From NCBI GenBank assembly GCA_010692635.1, contig JAAHGL010000036.1, positions 1 to 50,064 of the forward strand: DNA of 50,064 nt, given 5' to 3'. The notes beneath the pieces are model-generated. The model searched no databases and was not told the origin of the DNA. It saw nothing but the letters and a program-made list of their open reading frames with translations. This document shows positions 27,583 to 35,413 of this stretch, piece after piece. This DNA comes from Symploca sp. SIO2C1 (GTDB taxonomy: Bacteria > Cyanobacteriota > Cyanobacteriia > Cyanobacteriales > Coleofasciculaceae). Each line of letters opens with the position of its first letter. The first letter of the stretch is position 1. The translations under genes and the position numbers were made by a program.

Positions 27583-27598
27583 TTTTCAGCAAACCCTA
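27583..27598. repeat. solo end of a family A element
   Basis: TTTTCAGCAAACCC plus TA (27597-27598), one base from the pixH stop codon. No opposite end was found. A CATTACT heptamer array precedes it (27528-27560). Confidence 0.55.
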
Positions 27599-27599
27599 A

Positions 27600-27962
27600 C
27601 TAAGCAACTGTCAATTGTTGGATGGTTTTGAGTAGTTCTTGCTGATTTACTGGTTTAGGTATATAGGCATCTGCACCTAGCATCGAACCCCAGAGCTTAT
27701 CTGCCTCAGTACCTTTGCTAGAGCAAATTACTACGGGAATTTCTTGAGTACTAGAATTAGTCTTCAGTTCGCGGCAGATTTCAAACCCGCTTTGTCCAGG
27801 CAAAATCACATCAAGAATTACTAAATCTGGTCTCTGGTACTGGAGTTTGAGGTGAGCATCTTCACCATTTGTAACGCTGACTACTGTTAGACCCGCCTGT
27901 CGGAGGTAACCTGTTAGTACTTCAGTTTCCGTTAAACTATCTTCAACTAAAAGAACTCTCAT
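27600..27962 (-). CDS. pixH: single-domain response regulator (PixH-like)
   Basis: 120 aa, a stand-alone receiver domain: LLVEDSLTETE at the start, phospho-acceptor Asp in LVILDVILPGQSGFE, the switch Ser in VVICSSKGTEAD and the Lys in YIPKPV. In pix/pil/hmp clusters such CheY-like proteins take phosphate from the hybrid kinase and set the direction or activity of type IV pili. It sits between the PATAN regulator and the CheW gene in the expected order. ATG 27962. The short gap to pixI (187 bp) is filled with heptamer repeats. Confidence 0.9.
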   Translation of the reverse strand: MRVLLVEDSLTETEVLTGYLRQAGLTVVSVTNGEDAHLKLQYQRPDLVILDVILPGQSGFEICRELKTNSSTQEIPVVICSSKGTEADKLWGSMLGADAYIPKPVNQQELLKTIQQLTVA

Positions 27963-28145
27963 TATCAGACTGCTGTATTACAATAATTGTCTAATTTGTT
28001 AATTGTCAGCCTCTAACAAACCTCAATAAGATGCTTGTTAAGTACTGGACAAATAAAACACATTCCTACACCCTGTTAACATGAATGTGTGATACCAAAT
28101 CTGTCTTTCAAACCTCCTTTCATCTATTCAGTAGGTTTTACTCCC

Positions 28146-29450
28146 CTACTCCGGAGCTCCGGAGCCCACCTGTTCTCTGCTCTGGGTTAGATGACTCCGC
28201 AGAGCAGTTAGCACCTTCTCCCGCTCGATAGGCTTTGCTAAAAAGCCTGAGGAACCAACCATCTTGGCACGTACCCTGTCCACAATTCCGTCACTGCTGG
28301 TGAGAATAATCACAGGGGTATCTTGGAACAGTGAAATCCGGCGAATTTGGCCACAGATCTCATACCCGTTAACCACAGGCATAACCAAATCCAAAAAAAT
28401 AAGATCTGGTTTGTGTTCTAACAAGATTGGTAGTGCTTTTAATGGATCCCGAATATTAATAAACCGATAGCTAGCCTGGGCAAGAATCTGACTCATAATC
28501 AGGCTATCGCTCCGACTATCATCTATATAGACTATTAGAGGAGTAGTAAGCTGAGTTTGAACTTGTATTACAGGAGGGATCTTTGTTGCTAACCCAGAGT
28601 TAGTAGTTCTAGTAATCTTTCGCTTAAAGCTCAAATCTCCAACTTCGATTAAGCCCATTAATTCTTGTCTGAGGTAGGGCATAATTGATTGAGTTAGAGG
28701 CAACAGTTGCTGTTTCAACTTGACAGCTAAATCCCTCAAGGTTCGATTGCCATCGGCTAAAGTAGTGAGGTTATGGTAGACAAGGAGTGAAGTTTGTTGT
28801 CGTAATTCCTCAACATCCCAGATCACAGGAGCTAAATCGGGAGAAAGATTTTTCAAGCCAGCCTGCTGCCAAGCATCCCAAGTTTGTTTTGTTTGCTGCC
28901 ACACTGGCTCAGTCTTAATGCGGAGCAATTTTGAATCCCTGTTGCTCTCAGGAATGCGCCTGTAGATTAATGACTCTCCTAAATCATTACTGAGTTCGAC
29001 TTGTTGGATGATATCGAAGAGGATTTCTCTAATATTACCTTCAACGACTGCTATCATCTTTCTTGGTGAAATCTTTCCTTGTATTACAAGTTTTACTAAG
29101 GAGTTGTAATCCCAATACTGAAGTCGCTCCGAGCCTTGATCAACAGGATGAATTGACACTTGTGGGCAGTGAATAGACACTTGTCGACACCAACGACGAA
29201 TTGGATGTACCTTACTGGTAGATTTACTCAAACTACCTTTAAAGAAATACAAATTCCACTGCTGGTTATCCGTATTTGTCATACACAAATTCAACCGACC
29301 TGTAAATTGTTCTCTTGCACAAGTCTGAATCTCCTGTTCTAGTTCATTGATAGTAACTATTTTTGTCGTTACTATTGGCGTCTCTATCGAGCTCCTAAAT
29401 GATTTGTGAGGAGACGTTAAAAATTCTGGATTTTGAGTCGAGTAGCTCAC
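28146..29450 (-). CDS. pixG: PATAN-domain response regulator (PixG/PatA-like)
   Basis: 434 aa. The N-terminal part carries a PATAN/DUF4388-like domain (CAREQFTGRLNLCM, WNLYFFKGSLSKSTS, RRWCRQV), followed by a helical region. The C-terminal receiver has VYIDDSRSDS, phospho-acceptor Asp in LIFLDLVMPVVNGYE, ILTSSDG and FLAKPI. PixG/PatA-type regulators act on pilus motors or cell pattern in cyanobacteria. It is the first gene of the minus-strand operon. The start used is GTG 29450, with no good ribosome binding site, so a start further in is possible. About 660 bp without a gene lie upstream; the operon promoter should be there. Confidence 0.85.
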   Translation of the reverse strand: MSYSTQNPEFLTSPHKSFRSSIETPIVTTKIVTINELEQEIQTCAREQFTGRLNLCMTNTDNQQWNLYFFKGSLSKSTSKVHPIRRWCRQVSIHCPQVSIHPVDQGSERLQYWDYNSLVKLVIQGKISPRKMIAVVEGNIREILFDIIQQVELSNDLGESLIYRRIPESNRDSKLLRIKTEPVWQQTKQTWDAWQQAGLKNLSPDLAPVIWDVEELRQQTSLLVYHNLTTLADGNRTLRDLAVKLKQQLLPLTQSIMPYLRQELMGLIEVGDLSFKRKITRTTNSGLATKIPPVIQVQTQLTTPLIVYIDDSRSDSLIMSQILAQASYRFINIRDPLKALPILLEHKPDLIFLDLVMPVVNGYEICGQIRRISLFQDTPVIILTSSDGIVDRVRAKMVGSSGFLAKPIEREKVLTALRSHLTQSREQVGSGAPE

Positions 29451-29818
29451 GGTATTAGATCACTATTTTCAACAAAAATGTACAAAAATCAAGCAATCGC
29501 AGATATTAGCTATCTGATAAATTTCTTATTTTGATGCTAATAACCCTGTAGATACAGACTCTGATAACTGTTTCAGGCGAAGACAAAGAACAATTATTTT
29601 CTTTTACAAAAGAAAGATAAATATGGCAGCTAACTTGATTATTTCAATCAATTTGTGTCAAGTTTAATGATGTTAATCAAGTGCTACTCGTCATACAAAA
29701 AATATTTTTTTCGTAAGACTGGTATGACATGCACGTTTACAATATTTACATGACCGTCAATAAATGTCACTAAAAAATAGGAAACTTTATCAATTTTTTA
29801 TTCTCTGGCGATACCTTT

Positions 29819-30100
29819 ATTCCAAATCCGGTTACTGTAGACCACATGTCTTATTGAGAAAAGCCTGATATGTATCATTGGTAACAAGTTAAGGCAAAAA
29901 TGTCGTTATTCAGGAAACAGGGAAACGGGGAGAGGAAATATCGATTTTTCTGACCCTTTGGGCTTTCCTTATATAGGGTTTTTTGAGTTTCTAAACACTA
30001 TATATAGTACTTAAAAATGCACTGCCCTTTAACTTGTCACTATTGGATATGTATGAGTTTTAGTTGACTTATTTGTGGTCTAACTAAAGCGGATTTGTAT
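29819..30100. mobile_element. family C element interrupted by a family B element
   Basis: Left part CCAAATCCGGTTACTGTAG to GATATGTAT, right part ATATGTATGAG to GCGGATTTGTAT. Without the inserted family B element it aligns along its length with the intact family C copy at 21216-21319. The rest of the gap (29451-29818) is AT-rich and without recognised features. Confidence 0.7.
29876..30046. mobile_element. short inverted-repeat element, family B (copy 2, nested)
   Basis: 171 bp with ends TGGTAACAAGTTAA (29879-29892) and TTAACTTGTCACTA (30029-30042). It is flanked by the 8-bp direct repeat ATATGTAT (29868-29875, 30047-30054), present once at the matching place in the intact family C copy if one allows ATATATAT for ATATGTAT. 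Interior shares AAAATGTCGTT and ATATAGGGTTTTTTGAG with copy 1. Confidence 0.8.
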
Positions 30101-30111
30101 AATACCTCCAC

Positions 30112-30912
30112 TTAAGAGCGTCCGAAGCGTAAGGCATCAATAGACTGAGCCGTCAGAAAAATGCCGAGAATAATATAACTGGCAAATAAAACAAAACTGC
30201 TGGGGTCTAAAACCCCCTTGACTAAAGTGTCATAATTCTTCAGCAATGATATATGACCTAAAACTTCACCAACGACTCCACTGATATTGCTAGAAAACTC
30301 ACCCATCACCCAGAGGAAAACATTCAGTGAAAAAGTTAGGAAAGCTGCCAGAATTGTACTATCAGTTAGAGATGAGATAAACATACCCAAGGATAGTACT
30401 GAAGCAGCTAGTAAAATTAATCCAGCATGAGCAAGTAAGGGTACCGCAGGTTGAACTGCTGGGCTTGCAGCACTCAAAGCGATCGCTTCATACACTAAAA
30501 TGGGTACTATCATAAAGGTAAAAAAAGTCAGCACTCCCAACAATTTTCCTAACGCTACTGACCAATTGGTTAAGGGTGAAGTAGCCAAAAGCTCTATAGT
30601 TCCCCGCTTCCGCTCCTCCGCATAGAGTCCCATAGAAAGAATGGGCAATAAAAACAAAGTCATTGAACCCATAACATTCAAGAAAAAACGCAAAAATTCA
30701 TAGGTAACATCTATCGGTTGCGGTGTTCCACCCTGTTGATCAACTAAAGCAACTTGATCAATAATGCCCCCTGGTCCTAAGAGAATTGCTACGAAAAAGA
30801 AGCCAGACAGTAACCAAAAGATAGCTGCCACTAAATAAGCTAAGGGGGAAGCAAAATAGCTCTGTAATTCCTTACGAAAAATTGCCAGAATGTTACCAAT
30901 GATTACACCCAT
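30112..30912 (-). CDS. ABC-2 type transporter permease (GldF-like)
   Basis: 266 aa with about six membrane segments: YLVAAIFWLLSGFFFVAILLG, MTLFLLPILSMGLY, VLTFFTFMIVPILVYEAIAL, LLAHAGLILLAASVLSLGMF, LAAFLTFSLNVFLWVMG and FVLFASYIILGIFLTA. The YAEERKRGTIELLATSPL motif before a membrane segment is typical of ABC-2 permeases. Its ATG (30910-30912) directly follows the stop codon of the ATPase gene, so the two form one transport unit. The third component often seen in these cyanobacterial clusters (a GldG-like auxiliary protein) is missing; downstream lies the nested element instead. Substrate is unknown. Confidence 0.88.
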   Translation of the reverse strand: MGVIIGNILAIFRKELQSYFASPLAYLVAAIFWLLSGFFFVAILLGPGGIIDQVALVDQQGGTPQPIDVTYEFLRFFLNVMGSMTLFLLPILSMGLYAEERKRGTIELLATSPLTNWSVALGKLLGVLTFFTFMIVPILVYEAIALSAASPAVQPAVPLLAHAGLILLAASVLSLGMFISSLTDSTILAAFLTFSLNVFLWVMGEFSSNISGVVGEVLGHISLLKNYDTLVKGVLDPSSFVLFASYIILGIFLTAQSIDALRFGRS

Positions 30913-31935
30913 CTATGCCTCTTCTTCAGATACTTCAGTTGTTGGTAAAGGGGAAGAATTTTGACTATCACTGACTTCCAATTGCCCACTTCCCACTTCC
31001 TGGGTTGTCAGTTCTAAGAATACATCTTCGAGGGTAGCACTAGTGCGCCGAAGCTCATATAATCCTAAACCAGCTCCCACAGTAACTGCCGCAATATCCC
31101 TTCCTAGTTCTGCTCCCGGAGCAGAGATGACACGTATTAAAGAGCGATTGGGGGGTAAAGTATCCGTAGGAACAATTTGCACCATACAGACTCCCGGCAG
31201 CACTTGTAAGAGTTTTTGCAGTTCGGGAGCATCTCCTTCCACTTCCAGCTCATAGTCTGAGCCTCCTTGTAACTGAGCAATCAAGGCTTCAGGACTATTG
31301 GTTGCTACAATTTTGCCTCGATTAATAATTGCTACCCGACTACAAGTCATACTTACTTCTGGCAGGATATGGGTAGAGAGGATAATCGTATGCTCACCGG
31401 CAAGACTCCTGATTAAGTTACGGACATCGATGATTTGCCTAGGGTCTAGCCCTACTGTAGGTTCATCTAGAATAATGGCAGGGGGGTCATGAACGATCGC
31501 TTGAGCAATACCCACTCGCTGTCGGAAGCCTTTAGAAAGTTTGCGAATGAGCACACTAGCTTTTTCAGTCAAGTTGCACCGCTCTAGAGCAGACTTTACT
31601 CTAGAAGTGCGATCGCCTGCTGCAATTCCTTTGATGCGTGCTACAAAGTACAAAAAACCCTCAACACTCATATCTAAATACAGAGGTGGCGTTTCTGGTA
31701 AGTAACCTATCCGACGTCGTACCGCCAGAGAATTTTCATGCACTTCGTAGTTAGCGATACGAGCAGTACCACTACTTGCCGGTAGATATCCCGCCAAAAT
31801 CCTCATGGTGGTAGTTTTACCTGCCCCATTAGGTCCCAGGAATCCCAGGATTTCTCCAGGCTCAACAGAGAATGTGACATCCTGAATCGCTGGAGTAGAG
31901 CCGTAGATTTTGCTCAAATTCTCAACTTCAATCAT
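30913..31935 (-). CDS. ABC transporter ATP-binding protein (GldA-like)
   Basis: 340 aa with Walker A GPNGAGKTTT (about 35-44), the signature LSKGFRQRVGIAQ, Walker B AIILDEPTVGLDP and the switch His in ILSTHILPE. A C-terminal extension of about 100 residues ends in a low-complexity, acidic tail (TTEVSEEEA) whose GSGQLEVSDSQ part resembles translated intergenic repeat. It pairs with the adjacent ABC-2 permease to form an exporter or a gliding-type GldAF complex in the inner membrane. ATG 31935. A GTTTGTT heptamer array (31944-31982) lies directly upstream. Confidence 0.9.
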   Translation of the reverse strand: MIEVENLSKIYGSTPAIQDVTFSVEPGEILGFLGPNGAGKTTTMRILAGYLPASSGTARIANYEVHENSLAVRRRIGYLPETPPLYLDMSVEGFLYFVARIKGIAAGDRTSRVKSALERCNLTEKASVLIRKLSKGFRQRVGIAQAIVHDPPAIILDEPTVGLDPRQIIDVRNLIRSLAGEHTIILSTHILPEVSMTCSRVAIINRGKIVATNSPEALIAQLQGGSDYELEVEGDAPELQKLLQVLPGVCMVQIVPTDTLPPNRSLIRVISAPGAELGRDIAAVTVGAGLGLYELRRTSATLEDVFLELTTQEVGSGQLEVSDSQNSSPLPTTEVSEEEA

Positions 31936-31936
31936 T

Positions 31937-31982
31937 ATTGGTTGGTTGTTTGTTGTTTGTTGTTTGTTATTAGTTGTTTGTT
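31937..31982. repeat. STRR array, GTTTGTT heptamers
   Basis: Tandem TTGTTTG units upstream of the ABC ATPase gene. A related array is at 36871-36900, where the heptamer is ACAAACA. At 32190-32225 a TGACTAATAACCAA array overlaps the start of the next gene. Confidence 0.8.
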
Positions 31983-32213
31983 AGACCGACCTAGGCAATT
32001 CCCTACAACAAGCACTGAATAACTCTGTAAAGATCACAATAACATCCCAGCTTCAGGTAAGGCAGCTGTTACAGCTACCATCTAAGCGAAAATTGTGGTA
32101 AACTATGTCGGACAAAGCTTTATGCAAGGGAAATCTCAAGCAACAAAGGCTGAAGCGATCGCATTTATCTATCAGATTGTGACCAATGACTAATAACCAA
32201 TGACTAATAACCA

Positions 32214-33131
32214 ATGACCAATGACTCAGTAATTAGTTATGCGATCGCGTTGCTCAGTCACTATGGGTTTGAACTCAGAGGCTACACAGCACAGGAATTA
32301 GTTAATCTCTGGCTTGAGCGCTATCAAGCAAATTGGGTACGGCTAGGGGTAATTGAGGCGTTGTACCAAGGACGTTACAAAGCAATTTCGGTTGAGCAAA
32401 TCTTAGCTGTTTGGGCACGACGAGGACAGCCAAGGTATCGTTTTACTCATGAGTTTGAACGACTGATTTCTCGTAAATTCCCCAAAAGTTGGACTACGCC
32501 AAAGGAGTCATACTCGACTGAGCTAAGTCAAGAACTAAATCTATCTCAAGAAACACTCCTTCAGAGTGAGGGAGCAGGGAGTAGGGAGCAGGGAGTGTTT
32601 TTTACTTCTATAACGGATGCTGCTGCGCCCGTAGGGCGTTCTTCTCTGGCTACCAGTATTCAGAAAATTAGCACAGAAGAAGAGCTTTATGAGGTGAACT
32701 CTCAACAGCAAGCGCTATTAGTTCAACTGGAAACCTTACCTCAGGCAAAGAATATTTCATCAAATTTGACTGAGACTCTAATTCAGTCTAATGACCAACT
32801 TCTAGAAGTAGCCACAGATGAACATGTTATAGCGCCGTTTCAAAGCCAAAAATCCGGTGCAAGGGTAAAACATTTGGGGGATAATTCAGCAATAAAACCT
32901 AATGTATACAATGCATATGCTGAAGATCTATGCGTCGCTACCGCTACAGCAATGCCCTCTGAGACTTTGAAAACAAACTCTAATCTTATCTACAATGCAG
33001 ATTGGTCTCGCTGTCAGTTTAGTCAACTACCCATTGAGCAATTTACGCCACCACCAGACTACTCTGGCTTTTGCCTCAAGCTCAAAGCAGTAGCTAAGCA
33101 GGAATATTCAAAAATTGACAATGGACAATGA
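32214..33131 (+). CDS. hypothetical protein with conserved N-terminal domain, 305 aa
   Basis: The first 85 residues look like a compact helical domain (YAIALLSHYGFELRGYTAQELV, QANWVRLGVIEALYQGRYKAISVEQILAVWARRGQPRYRF) that I believe is conserved in cyanobacteria but cannot name. The remainder is low-complexity and poorly ordered. Residues about 118-140 (EGAGSREQGVFF) come from an in-frame GGGAGCA/GGGAGTA tandem repeat. ATG 32214 lies inside a TGACCAA-type tandem array, so the true start is uncertain. The stop codon overlaps the start of the next gene (ATGA), which points to coupled translation. Confidence 0.65.
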   Translation: MTNDSVISYAIALLSHYGFELRGYTAQELVNLWLERYQANWVRLGVIEALYQGRYKAISVEQILAVWARRGQPRYRFTHEFERLISRKFPKSWTTPKESYSTELSQELNLSQETLLQSEGAGSREQGVFFTSITDAAAPVGRSSLATSIQKISTEEELYEVNSQQQALLVQLETLPQAKNISSNLTETLIQSNDQLLEVATDEHVIAPFQSQKSGARVKHLGDNSAIKPNVYNAYAEDLCVATATAMPSETLKTNSNLIYNADWSRCQFSQLPIEQFTPPPDYSGFCLKLKAVAKQEYSKIDNGQ

Positions 33132-33925
33132 ACAATGGACAGTTACCTCTTTCCCAATCGGCATGGGCTACCCTAGTAGTTATCCTAGGTATTTTAATCA
33201 TTGGGTGGCTACAGACCCCACAATTGAATCAACTCAAAAACTTAGACAACAACTTTTCACCAGAAGCTCTGCAACAAGAAATCGAGTCAGAAGAGTTACG
33301 TCTCAATCTTCTGGAAAAAACTCCAGCGTTTGGTTTTGATAATTTACTGGCAGATTGGGTATTCCTAGATTTCCTAGAATACTTTGGTGATGAACCAGCT
33401 CGCGAAGTAACTGGCTATAGACTGAGTCCAGAGTATTTTGAGGTAATTTTAGACAATGATCCCAGGTTTTTGGAGGCATATCTGTTTCTTTCTACCAGTA
33501 GCACTTCATACGCAGGGCTGCCAGAAAAGTCTGTAGCCTTGATGGAAAAGGGTTTAAAGTTACTTTCACCCCAAGTACCAGCTAAGTCTTACTACATTTG
33601 GCGCTATAAAGGTGTTGATGAGCTGTTATTTTTAGGCAATGCTCAAGCAGCAAGGCAATCTTTTGAGAAAGCTGCAGAGTGGGCAAGTACTTATTCTGAT
33701 GAAGAAAGTAAGCAGGTTGCTTCATTATCTCGCCAAACTGCTGAATTTCTTGCCAAAAATCCTGACAGTAAATCTGCTCAAGTTAGTGCTTGGACAATGG
33801 TATTAAACAATGCTTTAGATGATCGCACTAGAGCAATTGCCATCGAACGGATTGAGGCATTAGGTGGGAAAGTTATTGTTACACCAGAGGGAGCAGTGCA
33901 GATCAAACTACCGCAGTCAGATTGA
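33128..33925 (+). CDS. membrane-anchored TPR-like hypothetical protein, 265 aa
   Basis: One N-terminal membrane anchor (WATLVVILGILIIGWLQ), then a soluble part rich in helix pairs: FGFDNLLADWVFLDFLEYFGD, YFEVILDNDPRFLEAYLFLST, LPEKSVALMEKGLKLLS and AQAARQSFEKAAEWAS. These resemble tetratricopeptide units, so a protein-binding scaffold on the cytoplasmic membrane is likely. The start ATG 33128 overlaps the preceding stop (ATGA), which also falls in a CAATGGACAATG repeat. The gene ends 9 bp inside the convergent membrane-protein gene. Family name not recognised. Confidence 0.75.
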   Translation: MNNGQLPLSQSAWATLVVILGILIIGWLQTPQLNQLKNLDNNFSPEALQQEIESEELRLNLLEKTPAFGFDNLLADWVFLDFLEYFGDEPAREVTGYRLSPEYFEVILDNDPRFLEAYLFLSTSSTSYAGLPEKSVALMEKGLKLLSPQVPAKSYYIWRYKGVDELLFLGNAQAARQSFEKAAEWASTYSDEESKQVASLSRQTAEFLAKNPDSKSAQVSAWTMVLNNALDDRTRAIAIERIEALGGKVIVTPEGAVQIKLPQSD

Positions 33926-34459
33926 GGTTATCAGGAACTGCCGAGTAATTATACCTAGACTATAACCAGTTAGAGAAACAAGACTAAGGAGCCAAAAAGC
34001 TTGCCATTCACTGTAATTGGCTGTCTGAAGATCTATTCTTACTAAGGCGCTAGCAGCAATGAGCACCAAAATACGAATAAAGACGTCAAGAGAACCAATG
34101 ATAATAACGCCAAAGAAAGAACCGACAATCACTGACATAAAAGCCCTTAAGTCCGATTGCAGCCAACTGGAGTAACAGTTTTTAATCAGTTGAAAAGGAG
34201 CAGTCAAAGCCAAAGAAATTAGCAATATATAAACTATCCCTTTAAGCAGCAACAACCAAGAGATATCCCAGAGAGTAGGGTACGCTCCTGCAAACCATAG
34301 TGAGGTTAAAGTACTTCTATGCTCCCCAATAGTGCTATAGTCTTCAATTGCGTTTTGCCAAACAGAATGAGCTTGTACAGATACCAACCAGCCGAAAACA
34401 GCATGGGTAAATACGAGAAGGAGCAGTGAAGTCCAAGGGAGTTTTTTAACAAACGACAT
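33917..34459 (-). CDS. hypothetical integral membrane protein, 180 aa
   Basis: Four or five predicted membrane segments: WTSLLLLVFTHAVFGWLV, ISWLLLLKGIVYILLISLAL, AFMSVIVGSFFGVIIIGSLD, VFIRILVLIAASALV and AFWLLSLVSLTGYSLGI. There are few polar conserved residues, giving no functional clue. ATG 34459 is used; GTG 34465 is an alternative two codons upstream. The 3' end overlaps the convergent gene by 9 bp. Not recognised as a named family. Confidence 0.65.
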   Translation of the reverse strand: MSFVKKLPWTSLLLLVFTHAVFGWLVSVQAHSVWQNAIEDYSTIGEHRSTLTSLWFAGAYPTLWDISWLLLLKGIVYILLISLALTAPFQLIKNCYSSWLQSDLRAFMSVIVGSFFGVIIIGSLDVFIRILVLIAASALVRIDLQTANYSEWQAFWLLSLVSLTGYSLGIITRQFLITSI

Positions 34460-34593
34460 AGTCACTGTTAACTATATTTGTGATCAGATTCACCAAGGTT
34501 GGTTGATCTAGATCGCAATCTTGAGACTGCTAATTCAGCATACTAGTTAACGATTAGACTCTAGCTAAGTCATCAATAAGGAACACATAGTTG

Positions 34594-34627
34594 CCGACAG
34601 GTTCTTTCGGAGAGACTGTCGGTTTTT
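34594..34627 (+). terminator. strong intrinsic terminator with no obvious gene
   Basis: CCGACAG (34594-34600) and CTGTCGG (34616-34622) form a 7-bp stem followed by TTTTT (34623-34627) on the plus strand. Both flanking genes run on the minus strand, so this terminator has no annotated client. A short plus-strand RNA starting in 34470-34590 is the simplest explanation. Confidence 0.55.
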
Positions 34628-34730
34628 CTATTAGCAAAGAACTCCCTTGCACTTTTCTACCCCTCATCTTACCTTTGTGACTCTACTTCAGCAATACGAA
34701 CATAGAGACAAGATGAGAACATCTTAACTA

Positions 34731-34760
34731 AAAAACGCTCCCCCAGCATGCTGCTGGAGG
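34731..34760 (-). terminator. intrinsic terminator of apcD
   Basis: On the minus strand, CTCCAGCAGC pairs with GCTGGGGGAG, followed by CGTTTTTT (plus-strand AAAAAACG 34731-34738). It lies about 35 bases after the apcD stop codon. Confidence 0.65.
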
Positions 34761-34793
34761 TTACATCAAGCCAAAACACAGTTTGCCAAAGAA

Positions 34794-35279
34794 TTAGGAC
34801 ATACCTTGAATGAGGTAATCAAAGTAGGGGGCAGTTGCTTTAGCATCTTCATCGCTGAGCAATCCTAGAGAAGCCTCTTTGAGGCAAGTAATTGCATCAG
34901 CCATCCCTTCCATTGGTACGCCAAGGGCATTGTACATTTCTCGGGCTCCAATCAGACCGATGAGTTCAATCGGTTCCTTATCACCGGCAAGAACTCCATA
35001 AGTAACCAGCCGCAGGTACCAACCGTAATCTCGTAAACATTGTGCCCGTTCACGCTGACCGTAGGCATTACCCCCTGGTGAGATGTAATCAGGGTGCTTC
35101 TGCCAAAGTTTCTTACTCGCTTCCTGAACAACCTTTTTCTCGTTTTCAGATAGCGTGGATACAATTTGCATCCGCTGATCACCCGTTTTCAAAAAGTCCT
35201 CGATACTCTTGAGTTCGCCGGAGCTGGGATATCGAAGTTCTTCGTCTGCGTTGAGAATAACTTTGCTAACTACGCTCAT
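34794..35279 (-). CDS. apcD: allophycocyanin alpha-B subunit
   Basis: ApcD is a terminal emitter in the phycobilisome core, passing energy to photosystem I and in state transitions. The 161-aa sequence has the phycobiliprotein helices, the phycocyanobilin-binding Cys at 81 ([14 protein letters not shown]) and the conserved PGGNAYGQR. ApcD-type features distinguish it from Apc[24 protein letters not shown] and [18 protein letters not shown] 35279; the ribosome binding site is weak (AAGAG). The gene is monocistronic, away from the apcABC operon as usual for apcD, and has its own terminator. Confidence 0.95.
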   Translation of the reverse strand: MSVVSKVILNADEELRYPSSGELKSIEDFLKTGDQRMQIVSTLSENEKKVVQEASKKLWQKHPDYISPGGNAYGQRERAQCLRDYGWYLRLVTYGVLAGDKEPIELIGLIGAREMYNALGVPMEGMADAITCLKEASLGLLSDEDAKATAPYFDYLIQGMS

Positions 35280-35413
35280 ACTCTTTTATTAACTCAGATA
35301 ATATTTGTAGTTTAGCGACTCTTGGTAACACAAATAAAGATGATTGGTGATTGGGGATCAGAAGTCGCAGCTCTATAGCTTACTATGCCCCCCCGCTAAA
35401 ATAAAGCAAAGTT

